Assembly (NCBI GenBank): GCA_947499555.1
Contig: CANMOU010000001.1
Span: 806,001 to 870,000 of the forward strand
Length of the DNA stretch: 64,000 nucleotides
From: an uncultured Roseovarius sp.
GTDB lineage: Bacteria; Pseudomonadota; Alphaproteobacteria; Rhodobacterales; Rhodobacteraceae
Reading direction: 5' to 3'
In this document: one piece after another, positions 38,237 through 49,662 of the stretch
How the letters are laid out: every line of letters begins with the position of its first letter
Position numbering within the stretch: position 1 is the first letter of the stretch
Notes under the pieces: generated by a model
Databases searched by the model: none
What the model was told of the DNA's origin: nothing
What the model saw: only the letters and a program-made list of their open reading frames with translations
Program-made: the position numbers and the translations under genes

Positions 38237-39202
38237 CTATTCCATCAAGCCCAGCTCTTTGTAGGCTTTCTCGGCACCAGGATGCAGCGGCGCGGACAGA
38301 CCGTCGCTGATCATCTCTTTGGCATCAAGATTGGCAAAGGCCGGATGCAGGCCCCGGAAGTCTTCGAGGTTTGACATCACGGCTTTGGCAACCACGTAGG
38401 CCACATCTTCTGGCACATCAGCCGATGTCACGAAGGTTGCACCCACGCCGAAAGTGGTCGTGTCCGTGTCGGTGCCCGCATACATGCCGCCCGGGATGGT
38501 GGCCACGCGGTAATAGGGGTTGTCTGCCACAAGCTTGTCGATGGCGTCACCCGTCACCGAGATGAGTTTCACATCACAAGTTGTGGTGGCTTCCTTGATC
38601 GCCGCAGCCGGGTGACCAATGGTGTAGATCATCGCGTCGATGTTGTTGTCGCAGATCTCTTTTGCCATCTCCGAGCCTTTGAACTCGGTTGCGAGTGCAA
38701 AGTCGTCCATGCCCATACCGAAGGCTTCCATCACCACTTCCATCGTGGCGCGTTGACCCGAGCCTGGGTTGCCAACGTTCACACGCTTGCCTTTGAGTTC
38801 TTCAAAGGAAGAGATGCCGCTATCGCCCCGAACGAGCAGTGTGAACGGCTCGGGGTGGACCGAGAACATCGCACGGACATCCGGAAACGGGTTGTCCTCG
38901 AATTTCGAGGTGCCGTTGAACGCGTGGTACTGCCAGTCAGACTGCGCCACGCCGAACTCAAGCTCACCAGCCTTGATCGTGTTGATGTTGTAAACCGAGC
39001 CACCGGTCGATTCCACGGCGCAGCGAATGCCGTGATCTTTGCGGTCGCGGTTCACCAGGCGGCAGATCGCACCACCCGTCGGGTAGTAGACGCCCGTCAC
39101 ACCGCCGGTGCCGATCGAAATAAACTTGTCTTGCGCCACGGCGGCACCGCCAATGGCAATCGTCGCGGCAGCAAATATGCCACCGATGAATTTCATGTTC
39201 AT
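38237..39202 (-). CDS. TAXI family TRAP solute-binding protein
   Basis: A 321-residue periplasmic receptor. A signal peptide (cleavage near GAAVAQ) precedes the TAXI pattern: FISIGTGGVTGVYYPTGGAICRLVNR, GGSVYNINTIKAGELEFGVAQSDW and GKRVNVGNPGSGQRATMEVVMEAFG. The ATG at 39202 has GGGAG 8 bases upstream; a GTG one codon before is also possible. It is the first gene of the receptor-permease-uspA unit. The 207 bases upstream, back to the M32 gene, hold its promoter; I could not assign one. Confidence 0.93.
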   Translation of the reverse strand: MNMKFIGGIFAAATIAIGGAAVAQDKFISIGTGGVTGVYYPTGGAICRLVNRDRKDHGIRCAVESTGGSVYNINTIKAGELEFGVAQSDWQYHAFNGTSKFEDNPFPDVRAMFSVHPEPFTLLVRGDSGISSFEELKGKRVNVGNPGSGQRATMEVVMEAFGMGMDDFALATEFKGSEMAKEICDNNIDAMIYTIGHPAAAIKEATTTCDVKLISVTGDAIDKLVADNPYYRVATIPGGMYAGTDTDTTTFGVGATFVTSADVPEDVAYVVAKAVMSNLEDFRGLHPAFANLDAKEMISDGLSAPLHPGAEKAYKELGLME

Positions 39203-39412
39203 CACGAAGTCTCCCTAATCCATCGCGCGCCTCTGCGCGTCGTTGTGCGGGAAAGGGTCGCTAAAGTTTGTGGCGATGTCACGCAAAAACTCGGATTTTT
39301 TCGATAAAGCCTTATTCTTATGGCCAAATCTTAAATTGTACGATGCCCGCCCGCTGCGGCCCGGCTCGAATCGTCATTCAGGCCAGGGGATCGATTCGGA
39401 TCAAATGGTAAC

Positions 39413-40879
39413 CTACGCGAGAAGCGCGCGGAATTTTTGATCCAGGTACCGCATCAGTGGTGCCGCTGTTGGGGCTGTGCCACAGGCCCGCGTAATCACC
39501 TCACGCGGTTCATAAAGCCCGCCATGCACCTGCAGGTTCTTCCGAAGCCAGCCTGTGGCTGCGCTTAAATCACCGCGCGCAAGCTGTGCTTCAAGGTCGG
39601 GCACCGCTTCCTGTAACGCCTCAAAAAGGCACCCTGCATAGACATTGCCCAAGCTATATGTCGGGAAATACCCAAACAGGCCGACTGACCAGTGCACATC
39701 CTGCAAAAGCCCATTTGACGGACGATCCACGGCATACCCGAAATCAGCCTCGAACCTGTCATTCCAGGCCGCTTCAAGGTCAGAAACTTGCAACGCATCC
39801 GCCATCAGCGCCCGTTCAAGATCAAAGCGCAGCATGATGTGCAGATTGTACTGAACCTCATCAGCCTCGGTTCGGATATAGCCCCGCTCCAACCGGTTCA
39901 CGACACGGTAGAAGGTTTCTTCATCCGTCACGCCGAAATCTCCGAACGCATCACGCATCAGCCCATAGAGATAGCCACAAAATGCCCGGCTGCGTCCGAT
40001 CTGGTTCTCGTAGATCCGGCTCTGGCTCTCATGCACCCCCATCGACACCCCCTGCCCGATCGGCGTGAGGTGATGGGCCGGATCAATCCCCTGTTCATAG
40101 CAGGCGTGACCGACCTCATGGATGGTCGAATAAATGCAGTTGAACGGATCGTCCGTTGCCGTGCGCATGGTGATGCGCACGTCATCGCCGGAACCGCTTG
40201 AGAACGGATGCACGGCCTTGTCGATACGGCCTCGGTCGAAATCGTAGCCAAATTTTTGTGCTAGGTCCCTGCTCAGTCTAAGTTGCGCCGCCTCGTCGAA
40301 AGGCCCCGAAAGGCTGGCAAGCGCGGGTTGTGCCAAAGCCGCCTCGCGTAGCGCGACAAGACCCGGGCGCATCTCGTCAAACATGACGCTCAACTCCAGT
40401 GCCTTCATCTGCGGCTCAAAATCGTCAATCAGCGCATCGTAAAGATCACCACCGTCAGAAAGCGCTTCGGCCTCTCGTCGCTTGAGCGTGACAACCTCCT
40501 GCAAGGTCGGCAGAAAGGCCGACACATCCTCTGCGCTGCGCGCCTCGGCCCAGACACCTTGTGATTTCGATGTCAGCCGTGCCAGCGCGGTTGCCAGGTC
40601 GGCCGGCACCTTGATTGCCCGCGCATAACTGCGCCTGATCAGACGTAGCTGAGCGACCGCCACCTCATCCTTCGCCTCTGCCGCGTCAAGCCATGCGCCC
40701 ACGCGCGGGTCCGTGCGGCGCGCGTGCAAGACAGCCTCCATCGCTCCAGCTTCCTCGGCGCGTTGCCCGGCGGCTCCGCGTGGCATGACGGTTTCCTGAT
40801 CCCAGCTTAGCCGGCCCGCAACACGAGCCAAGGCCTGGGTCTCGCGCTCAAACGCCATCAAGTCATCAAAGGCAGACAT
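39413..40879 (-). CDS. M32 family carboxypeptidase (Taq type)
   Basis: A 488-residue zinc carboxypeptidase. The active-site motif HEVGH is at residues 254-258 and the family motif VHESQSRIYENQIGRS follows; DPFNCIYSTI and YIRTEADEVQYNLHIMLRFDLERAL are also M32 signatures. These enzymes remove C-terminal residues, with broad specificity except before proline. It starts 4 bases before the ctaA end side, so it is co-transcribed with ctaA. Cytoplasmic; no signal peptide. Confidence 0.93.
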   Translation of the reverse strand: MSAFDDLMAFERETQALARVAGRLSWDQETVMPRGAAGQRAEEAGAMEAVLHARRTDPRVGAWLDAAEAKDEVAVAQLRLIRRSYARAIKVPADLATALARLTSKSQGVWAEARSAEDVSAFLPTLQEVVTLKRREAEALSDGGDLYDALIDDFEPQMKALELSVMFDEMRPGLVALREAALAQPALASLSGPFDEAAQLRLSRDLAQKFGYDFDRGRIDKAVHPFSSGSGDDVRITMRTATDDPFNCIYSTIHEVGHACYEQGIDPAHHLTPIGQGVSMGVHESQSRIYENQIGRSRAFCGYLYGLMRDAFGDFGVTDEETFYRVVNRLERGYIRTEADEVQYNLHIMLRFDLERALMADALQVSDLEAAWNDRFEADFGYAVDRPSNGLLQDVHWSVGLFGYFPTYSLGNVYAGCLFEALQEAVPDLEAQLARGDLSAATGWLRKNLQVHGGLYEPREVITRACGTAPTAAPLMRYLDQKFRALLA

Positions 40880-40882
40880 GGT

Positions 40883-42022
40883 CTATCCCCGCACCGATTG
40901 GGCAATCGGGTATTGGCTCAGGAACCGCGCGCGCAAGATCAAAACCCAAAGCACAACGGCCACGAATTGATGCACGATGGCGACCTGCCATGCCGCGACA
41001 TAAAGCACCGTCACGATACCCAGCACGATCTGCGCCAGAAGGGCGAGAAATGCCGCGGTGAAGGCCGCTCGCGTGGCCACATGTGCACTCTTGCGGCCCT
41101 TGAGCCAGACCATGGTCGCAAAGGCCAGCAGCAGATAACCCGTCACGCGATGGATGAACTGCACCAGCCCGGGGTTCTCGAAGAAGTTACGCAGGCCCAG
41201 CTCTGCCATCCAGATATCTGGCGGCAGGAGGCCCCCGGCCATCAAAGGCCAGTCTGTATAGGTCCTGCCCGCATCAATACCTGCCACCAGAGCACCAATC
41301 AGGATTTGCAGAAAGGCAAAGTGCAGCCACCCTGTCGACAGGCCAAAAAGCTTGGCCTCGCGCCCGCGCCGTGCCTGCATCAACTCGCGGTCTTCCCGCC
41401 CCAAAAGCATGGCATACCAGGCAATGAACCCAAGGATGATGAATGCTAGCCCCAGATGCACAGCCAACCGGTAAGAGGCCACGTCAAGCATCTCACCACG
41501 CAGGCCTGAACTGACCATCCACCAGCCAATGGCCCCTTGTGCACCGCCCAAGGCCCCCAAAAGCAAAAGCCGGCCGGTCCAGCCGGGGGGGATTTTCCGC
41601 AAGGCCAGAAAACCAAGAAAACCTGCCGCCCAGACAAGTCCGATGATCCGGCCAAGCTGGCGATGGCCCCATTCCCACCAGTAGATAACCTTGAACTCGT
41701 CCAGGCTCATACCCTTGTTCTGCAACTGGTATTCCGGGATCGCGCGGTATTTCTCGAACTCCGTCTCCCAGGCGGCAGCGTCCATTGGCGGCAAAGCCCC
41801 GGTCACGGGTTTCCACTCTGTGATGCTCAGGCCGCTGTCGGTCAGACGGGTGAGCCCGCCCACGGCGATCATCAAAACGACCAGAGCGAAGAGCACCATG
41901 AGCCATAGCCGCACAGCGCCACGCGCGCCGCGCCGCCCGGCATCGATCATCCCGCCCTTCGGCGCTGAGGGCTTTTCTGTGCCCTCGCCCACGTCTTCAA
42001 AGATGCTGCGCTTGTCGCTCAT
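40883..42022 (-). CDS. ctaA: Heme A synthase
   Basis: CtaA/COX15 oxidises heme O to heme A for cytochrome aa3. The 379-residue membrane protein has about eight membrane segments and the heme-binding histidines in WEWGHRQLGR, YRLAVHLGLAF, FIHRVTGYLL and AIVHQFVAV, plus GGLTRLTDSGLSITEWKPVTGA typical of the alphaproteobacterial/mitochondrial type. The ATG at 42022 has GGGGACAAGG upstream; an ATG at 42067 in frame adds 15 unconserved residues. Genes for cytochrome oxidase subunits are not in this window. Confidence 0.95.
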   Translation of the reverse strand: MSDKRSIFEDVGEGTEKPSAPKGGMIDAGRRGARGAVRLWLMVLFALVVLMIAVGGLTRLTDSGLSITEWKPVTGALPPMDAAAWETEFEKYRAIPEYQLQNKGMSLDEFKVIYWWEWGHRQLGRIIGLVWAAGFLGFLALRKIPPGWTGRLLLLGALGGAQGAIGWWMVSSGLRGEMLDVASYRLAVHLGLAFIILGFIAWYAMLLGREDRELMQARRGREAKLFGLSTGWLHFAFLQILIGALVAGIDAGRTYTDWPLMAGGLLPPDIWMAELGLRNFFENPGLVQFIHRVTGYLLLAFATMVWLKGRKSAHVATRAAFTAAFLALLAQIVLGIVTVLYVAAWQVAIVHQFVAVVLWVLILRARFLSQYPIAQSVRG

Positions 42023-42073
42023 GGCCTTGTCCCCGGTCTTGCGCTGGCAACGTAACTCTGCGCTCACGCAGCT

Positions 42074-42817
42074 TCAACCGCGCTCCTTCCAGCGCACCAT
42101 TTGCCGCAGCACGCCGTGCAGCATCTGCACGTCCGCCCGGGTCAATGTCATCCGGCTCCACATATTGCGCAGGTTGGTTTTCATCCCCGTGGCCTTGTCG
42201 TCCGGAAAAAAGAACCCCGCCTCGCCAAGCCGCTCCTCGTAATGGCCCGAAAGCGCCTCGATCTCCGCCTGCGTGGCCCAGACCGTGCCGGCCATATCCA
42301 CCCGCTCAGGCGCAACATCCTGCGTGGCGCGCCGCCACTCATAGCCGCAAAGCAAGACGCATTGCGCCAGGTTGAGACTGGGAAACTCCGGGTTTACCGG
42401 CACGTTGATGATCGCATTGGCCCGCGCAATATCGTCATTCTCAAGCCCGGCGCGCTCTGGCCCAAACAGAATCGACACCCGTTCGCCGCGCGCCACTCGG
42501 CCCGCGGCCTGCTGCATCGCTTCTTCCGGGCTAAGCACGGGTTTTGTCAGGTCCCGCACCCGCGCAGTGGTGGCCATGACAAAATGATCGGCGCTCACCG
42601 CCTGAGGCAAATCCGCCACCAGCCGGGCTTCGTCCAGAAGCCGCCCCGCGCCGCTGGCCATGGCATCTGCCGCCGGGTTGGGCCAACCATCGCGCGGCGC
42701 CACCAGCACCATCCGGTCCAGGCCGAAATTCCACATCGCACGCGCCGCCGCACCGATATTTTCGCCCATCTGCGGACGCACCAGCACGAAACTGGGCTGA
42801 GCCTGATCGCTTGGCAT
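42074..42817 (-). CDS. trmJ: TrmJ-type tRNA (cytidine/uridine-2'-O-)-methyltransferase
   Basis: A 247-residue SPOUT-class methyltransferase that 2'-O-methylates position 32 of tRNA anticodon loops (TrmJ type). The knot motifs are present: FVLVRPQMGENIGAAARAMWNFGL, RVSILFGPERAGLENDDIA and VPVNPEFPSLNLAQCVLL. GGAGG precedes the ATG. The C-terminal helical extension (ADVQMLHGVLRQMVRW) is typical of TrmJ/LasT rather than TrmL. It starts divergently from the ThiE-like gene and is followed by ctaA after 51 bases. Exact target base is by family only. Confidence 0.85.
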   Translation of the reverse strand: MPSDQAQPSFVLVRPQMGENIGAAARAMWNFGLDRMVLVAPRDGWPNPAADAMASGAGRLLDEARLVADLPQAVSADHFVMATTARVRDLTKPVLSPEEAMQQAAGRVARGERVSILFGPERAGLENDDIARANAIINVPVNPEFPSLNLAQCVLLCGYEWRRATQDVAPERVDMAGTVWATQAEIEALSGHYEERLGEAGFFFPDDKATGMKTNLRNMWSRMTLTRADVQMLHGVLRQMVRWKERG

Positions 42818-42979
42818 GATCCATCCTCCACTGGCCCCGCTTTAGGCCACCGATCTCGAACTGAAAAGCCCCAAGTCTTTCTTCTTGCCGCAAATATCCC
42901 CGCCGGAGGCAGCCCCGACATGGACACCCAGACCAAATTGCCGCTATAGCAGCGCAACGACCCGCAGAAAGACCAGACC

Positions 42980-43600
42980 ATGGCCGAGACAGAGCCGCCG
43001 CACCTTTATCTCATCACCCCCTCAGAGATCGAACTGAGCCGGTTTCCCGCCGACCTTGCCGCTGTGCTTGATGACCATGATATCGCCTGCGTGCGGCTTG
43101 CATTGTCGAGCCATGACGAAGACGTTCTGTGTCGCGCCGCAGATGCCTGTCGCGAGGTGACGACACTGCGTGACGTGGCACTTGTGATCGATACCCATTT
43201 CGTGTTGGCAGAGCGGCTGGGACTGGATGGCGTCCATCTGACGGATGGTGCCAGAACCGTTCGCAAGGCCCGCAAAGCCTTGGGTCCGGATGCCATTGTC
43301 GGTGCTTTTTGCGGCACATCGCGGCATGAAGGCATGAATGCGGGCGAATCCGGCGCCGACTATGTCAGCTTCGGCCCCGCCGGTGTTTCAGCACTCGGAG
43401 ATGGCACACAAGCCGAGGCTGAGCTTTTTGACTGGTGGTCACAGATGATCGAGGTGCCCGTTGTGGCGGAAGGCGCGCTGGACGCGGACACGATCCGAAA
43501 CCTTGCGCCAAGAACAGATTTCTTCGGCATTGGCGAAGAAATCTGGAAGGCGGACACCCCGTCAGATGCTTTGAAAGCCTTGCTGTCGGGTATCAACTGA
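42980..43600 (+). CDS. ThiE-like (thiamine phosphate synthase family) protein
   Basis: A 206-residue TIM barrel of the ThiE/TenI family (LYLITPSEIELSRF; DTHFVLAERLGLDGVHLTDGARTVRKARKALG; GAFCGTSRHEGMNAGESGADYVSFGPAG; VVAEGALDADTIRNLA). Several ThiE active-site positions differ from the canonical enzyme: the usual HLGQ is HLTD and the SxHs loop is GTSRHE. No other thi genes are near. It may be a TenI-like or divergent ThiE protein rather than the main thiamine phosphate synthase. It stands alone on the plus strand, converging with olsA across 6 bases. Confidence 0.75.
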   Translation: MAETEPPHLYLITPSEIELSRFPADLAAVLDDHDIACVRLALSSHDEDVLCRAADACREVTTLRDVALVIDTHFVLAERLGLDGVHLTDGARTVRKARKALGPDAIVGAFCGTSRHEGMNAGESGADYVSFGPAGVSALGDGTQAEAELFDWWSQMIEVPVVAEGALDADTIRNLAPRTDFFGIGEEIWKADTPSDALKALLSGIN

Positions 43601-43606
43601 TCAGGC

Positions 43607-44443
43607 TTACATGTTCAGTTGCCGCGCCTCTGGCATGCCCGCCCTGACCTGCGCCTCCAACACCGATGACAGCGCCTTGCGCCCCTCGAAAGCCGACACA
43701 CGCACCGGGGCGTGGTAGATCACCCGCACCCGCCCATGACGCCGCGCCGCCAGAATTTTCAAAGCATGTGGGCCCAGATCCATATCTCCCCACCAGCCGT
43801 AATAACGCGGGTCAGCCCCATCGGGCGCCTCATAGACGACGCTGACGGGTTGGACATTGGTCATCTCGCGTAAATTGTCCGCGAAGAAGGTCTCGAAAAG
43901 CGTTGATTTGAAAGGTAGAACCCGCATTCCATCGGTCGATGTACCTTCAGGAAAGAACAACAGCATCTGCCCCGCCTCGATCCGGCCTCGAAACATCTCG
44001 GCTTGGGCTTTGGCCTCTCGCCGGTCGCGCCGGATAAAGACAGTGCCGACCAATCGCGCCAGAAACCCGATCACCGGCCAGGACCGAACCTCGGCCTTTG
44101 ACACGAACACAACCCGCTGCCCGGCATTCAGCACCAGGATATCAAGCCAGGACGAGTGGTTGGCCACCACGGCACCGCCTTTGCGCATGGGCTGACCTTC
44201 CTTTCGGTAGTCCAGCCCGAGGATGCCCAGCCCTAGACGCGCCACGGCTTGCGTTATGGGCGCGGTCAGCGGGCGATGTGCAGCCCGAAACATCCCCTCA
44301 AAGGGCCGCAGAACACAGGTCAGAACAACGCCGGTCAGCAGAACGGCCATGATCGTCATCGCCCGGAGCGCGACGCGCACGCCCCCCAGGGGACCAATCG
44401 GCGCGTGATCCGGCACATCACCACCACCCCAGGTAAAGTTCAC
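43607..44443 (-). CDS. olsA: 1-acyl-glycerol-type acyltransferase, probable OlsA
   Basis: A 278-residue PlsC-family acyltransferase with a membrane segment near residues 28-45, the catalytic HX4D motif (His96-Asp101 in NHSSWLD), the substrate motif FFPEGTSTDG and VQPVSVVYEAP. It starts with GTG at 44443, overlapping the olsB stop as GTGA. By position it is OlsA, which O-acylates lyso-ornithine lipid made by OlsB; OlsA proteins can also acylate lysophosphatidate, so dual use is possible. Confidence 0.85.
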   Translation of the reverse strand: MNFTWGGGDVPDHAPIGPLGGVRVALRAMTIMAVLLTGVVLTCVLRPFEGMFRAAHRPLTAPITQAVARLGLGILGLDYRKEGQPMRKGGAVVANHSSWLDILVLNAGQRVVFVSKAEVRSWPVIGFLARLVGTVFIRRDRREAKAQAEMFRGRIEAGQMLLFFPEGTSTDGMRVLPFKSTLFETFFADNLREMTNVQPVSVVYEAPDGADPRYYGWWGDMDLGPHALKILAARRHGRVRVIYHAPVRVSAFEGRKALSSVLEAQVRAGMPEARQLNM

Positions 44444-45207
44444 AGCGCAACATCCCCAGCATAAATGTTTTTCTGTCGTTCGCTTAGACGCGCTGTGTCC
44501 ATCACAAGGCACACATCGGTCGTATTGAACGCATGATCAACAAAAGCCCCTTCGCCAACGAAGCCTCCCAGCCGAAGATAGGCTTTGATCAGCGCGGGGA
44601 CATCGCGCATCGCAGCGCGCCGGTCGATATCGGCCTCTGGCAGAAGATTCATGCTCTGGTAAGACGCATCCAGCGCCCGCACACGCAGCGCATTGGGCGC
44701 AAGATGGCGGTGATGCAAGAGCGATAGGGGTTGTGCCAGGGTCGTTGCATTGGTGCCGTGAAAACTGGCCACACCAAAAAGAATTTCGATCTTGTGCTCG
44801 GCCACATAGCGCGCCAGTCCATTCCAAAGATGATACATCGCCGCCCCGCCGCGATAGTCGCGCGCAAGGCAGGATCGGCCCAGTTCCATGCATTTCCGGC
44901 CAGAGCTTTTCAGGACGCCAAGATCATATTCGTCTTCTGAATAAAATTGCCCCACCTGCGCCGCCTGATCATCGCGCAGAAGACGGTAGACACCGACGAT
45001 CTCGTCGCCACGGGTCTCGTCGGTGAGCAATAGATGATCGAAGTAAGGGTCAAACCGGTCGCGTTCGAGCCGCGCGTGATGATCAACAAGGGGTCCGTCG
45101 CCGCCAAGCTCTGCGACGAACACGTCATAGCGCAACCGCTGCGCCGCGTGCAGATCGGCCTCTGTTTCCGCAAGCCGGACAGAAAACTGCGCCGCGTCAG
45201 ACAGCAT
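44440..45207 (-). CDS. olsB: L-ornithine N-alpha-acyltransferase OlsB
   Basis: OlsB transfers a 3-hydroxyacyl group from ACP to ornithine, the first step of ornithine lipid synthesis, a phosphorus-free membrane lipid. The 255-residue GNAT-like protein has RLRYDVFVAELG, LLLTDETRGDEIVGVYRLL, CMELGRSCLARDYRGGAAMYHLWNGLARY and VASFHG, all family hallmarks. The start may be 45207, which has AAAAGGAG about 11 bases upstream, or 45246. Such genes are often phosphate-regulated, but I saw no Pho box. The window also contains fabZ, which makes the related hydroxyacyl pool. Confidence 0.88.
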   Translation of the reverse strand: MLSDAAQFSVRLAETEADLHAAQRLRYDVFVAELGGDGPLVDHHARLERDRFDPYFDHLLLTDETRGDEIVGVYRLLRDDQAAQVGQFYSEDEYDLGVLKSSGRKCMELGRSCLARDYRGGAAMYHLWNGLARYVAEHKIEILFGVASFHGTNATTLAQPLSLLHHRHLAPNALRVRALDASYQSMNLLPEADIDRRAAMRDVPALIKAYLRLGGFVGEGAFVDHAFNTTDVCLVMDTARLSERQKNIYAGDVAL

Positions 45208-45337
45208 TGGATGGAGTGCTCCTTTTGAGATGGGTTCTACCGGCATTCCGGCTTTGGCTGCAACCCGCTCACAAATCGCGGGACGCCGGAAACACTATTG
45301 ACGTGCGCGTCTTGCAATTACACACTTTTAACGAGTA

Positions 45338-45353
45338 TTAATCATTTCCTAAC
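45338..45353. promoter_or_regulatory. Near-match CtrA-type site upstream of olsB
   Basis: TTAA-N7-CTAAC (45338-45341 and 45349-45353), one base from the TTAA-N7-TTAAC consensus, lies between olsB and the DUF3553 gene in an AT-rich 151-base gap. It is 131 bases from the olsB start, rather far. Weak evidence. Confidence 0.2.
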
Positions 45354-45358
45354 CAAGT

Positions 45359-45541
45359 TTATGGTTCGATGACAGGCAGAAGAGCAACCCGAGTCCCATC
45401 AATGACAACCTTTCCCGTCTCGGGGAAATTAACCGTAACTTTGCCCGCAACATTCGACTGGACCTGCCCAGTGCCCCAGTCTGGCTGATGCGGGTGTTGT
45501 ACCAACATACCGGGCTCGAGAATTGAGTTCAGGTCATTCAT
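45359..45541 (-). CDS. DUF3553 small protein
   Basis: A 60-residue protein with the DUF3553 pattern (LEPGMLVQHPHQPDWGTGQVQSNVAGKVTVNFPETGKVVIDG), an SH3-like beta fold also found appended to helicases such as UvrD/PcrA in this group. Alone it may bind nucleic acid or protein; the function is unknown. It starts at an ATG at 45541 (a GTG one codon earlier is in frame) and is divergent from chpT with only 32 bases between the starts, so the two promoters must overlap or lie within the opposite gene. Confidence 0.8.
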   Translation of the reverse strand: MNDLNSILEPGMLVQHPHQPDWGTGQVQSNVAGKVTVNFPETGKVVIDGTRVALLPVIEP

Positions 45542-45573
45542 CACCGGGTGGCCTTCATACAGGAGACATCGAC

Positions 45574-46197
45574 GTGTCGCACAATATCAGCAGCTTGGCG
45601 ACGATGATAGGCTCGCGGATATGCCACGACCTGATCAGCCCTATTGGCGCTGTCAACAACGGGCTTGAACTGATGCAGTTGTCAGAGATCGAACAAACAC
45701 CGGAAATGTCGCTGATTTCCCAAAGCGTCACCTATGCCAATGCGCGCATTCAGTTCTTTCGCCTGGCCTTTGGCATGGCGTCTGAGGATCAGATGACGGG
45801 TGCAGAGGAAGTGAATGCAATTCTCAAGGATTTGCAGATCGACGGGCGTTTGCAGATCGACACCTTCCCTGAAGGTGTTCACCCGCGCAGTCAGGTGCGC
45901 GTGATCCTTCTTGCGATGCTCTGTGCCGAGCAGGCGATCCCCTATGGCGGGCAGATCACCGTCACGGCGCAAAACGGCACATGGCGCGTGATTGCGCAAG
46001 GCGACAGGCTCAGACCGGATACCGCGCTTTGGAACCTGCTCAATGGCACGGAGCCCACGCAATCCATAACGCCGGCGGCGGTTCAATTCGCAATTCTGCC
46101 GGAACTTCTGCCGGGCATCGGCATGGCCTGCAGCACGCAGATCAATCCGACCTATGCGGAAATTCGCATCACACCCGCGTCGCACCATCCCCGGTGA
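45574..46197 (+). CDS. chpT: Histidine phosphotransferase ChpT
   Basis: ChpT passes phosphate from the CckA receiver to CtrA and CpdR. The 207-residue protein has the phosphorylated histidine at position 18 in [24 protein letters not shown], followed by a four-helix dimerisation region and a degenerate ATPase-like domain ([48 protein letters not shown]). I start it at GTG 45574 since AGGAGA lies 8 bases upstream; the frame stays open to 45523, where it would overlap the DUF3553 gene. Its partner cckA is 15 kb away in the window. Its 3' end overlaps the proA 3' end by 29 bases. Confidence 0.9.
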   Translation: MSHNISSLATMIGSRICHDLISPIGAVNNGLELMQLSEIEQTPEMSLISQSVTYANARIQFFRLAFGMASEDQMTGAEEVNAILKDLQIDGRLQIDTFPEGVHPRSQVRVILLAMLCAEQAIPYGGQITVTAQNGTWRVIAQGDRLRPDTALWNLLNGTEPTQSITPAAVQFAILPELLPGIGMACSTQINPTYAEIRITPASHHPR

Positions 46198-47434
46198 CAA
46201 GATATTTGAAACTTGTCAGTTGCGCAGCCCCCACCGGCCCACGCGCATGCATCTTACCGGTGGCGATGCCAATCTCGGCCCCCATGCCAAACTCGCCCCC
46301 ATCGGCAAACTGGGTCGAGGCATTGCGCATCAAAATCGCGCTGTCGAGCCGGGCAAAGAATGTCTCGGCAGTCGCGTCATCTTCGGTAATGATACAATCG
46401 GTGTGATCGGAGCCATATTTCTGAATATGGTCAATAGCTTCATCGACATTCTTCACGCGCTTCACCGCCATGATCATGGCCAGAAACTCGAAGCCCCAGT
46501 CCTCATCCGAGGCGGGTTTCGTGCCCTCAACACTTTGCAAGCCGGTATCGGCGCGCACCTCGACGCCCTTGTCCATCAATGCGCGCATGACCTCCTCGCC
46601 AATGGTGTCAACCACATCTTCATGCACCAAAAGACATTCCGCCGCGCCGCAAATACCCGTCCGCCGCGTCTTTGCGTTGAGCACCACCTTTAGAGCCTTT
46701 TCCGGGTCGGCATGCTTGTCGATATAGATATGCACGATGCCTTCGAGATGGGCGAAGACCGGCACCCGCGCTTCGCGTTGAACCAGCCCGACAAGGCCTT
46801 TGCCTCCGCGCGGTACAATCACATCGATTGTGTCGGTCATGGTCAGCATCGCCTGCACTGCCGCGCGGTCGCGGGTCGGCACAAGCTGAATCGCATCTTC
46901 AGGCAGGCCCACCTTTTTGAGCCCCTCAACCAGACAGGCATGGATCGCGCCTGAGGAATGAAAGCTTTCTGAACCACCCCGCAGGATCACCGCGTTGCCG
47001 GATTTGAGGCACAGCGCACCTGCATCCGCCGTTACATTCGGGCGAGATTCGTAAATCACGCCAATTACACCCAAAGGCGTGCGCACACGCTTGATATGCA
47101 GCCCGTTCGGCCGATCCCATTCTGCCAGAACCTCACCCACCGGATCATCCTGTGCCGCCACAGCACGCAGCCCGTCACAAATGCCCTGAATACGCGCTTC
47201 ATCCAGCATGAGCCGGTCCATCATCGCATCCGACAGACCTTTTTCGCGACCATACTCCAGATCCTGAGCATTGGCGGCGATGATATCCGCGCGCGCGGCC
47301 CAAACTGCATCTGCCGCCGCTTCAAGCGCTTTTTGCTTCACCTCTGCCGGTGCCACGGCCAGTGCGCGCGCCGCCGTTTTGGCACGCGCGCCGATCTCGT
47401 CCATCAAGGCGGGAATATTGTCGAGGTCTTTCAT
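46169..47434 (-). CDS. proA: Glutamate-5-semialdehyde dehydrogenase (gamma-glutamyl phosphate reductase)
   Basis: ProA reduces gamma-glutamyl phosphate to glutamate semialdehyde in proline synthesis. The 421-residue aldehyde-dehydrogenase-fold protein has [50 protein letters not shown] and the catalytic cysteine in [12 protein letters not shown]. The ATG at 47434 starts conserved sequence; the open frame reaches further upstream to 47590 into proB. It follows proB by 43 bases. The last 29 bases overlap the oppositely transcribed chpT. Confidence 0.96.
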   Translation of the reverse strand: MKDLDNIPALMDEIGARAKTAARALAVAPAEVKQKALEAAADAVWAARADIIAANAQDLEYGREKGLSDAMMDRLMLDEARIQGICDGLRAVAAQDDPVGEVLAEWDRPNGLHIKRVRTPLGVIGVIYESRPNVTADAGALCLKSGNAVILRGGSESFHSSGAIHACLVEGLKKVGLPEDAIQLVPTRDRAAVQAMLTMTDTIDVIVPRGGKGLVGLVQREARVPVFAHLEGIVHIYIDKHADPEKALKVVLNAKTRRTGICGAAECLLVHEDVVDTIGEEVMRALMDKGVEVRADTGLQSVEGTKPASDEDWGFEFLAMIMAVKRVKNVDEAIDHIQKYGSDHTDCIITEDDATAETFFARLDSAILMRNASTQFADGGEFGMGAEIGIATGKMHARGPVGAAQLTSFKYLVTGDGATRV

Positions 47435-47477
47435 GGCTGCACCTTTTGTCTCTTGTGCGAAAGTAATTCGTTCAGGC

Positions 47478-49618
<2,141 letters not shown>

Positions 49619-49662
49619 CTAAAGACTGTCAGGGCTTGCGATAGAGCGAAACGGCGCGCGGC

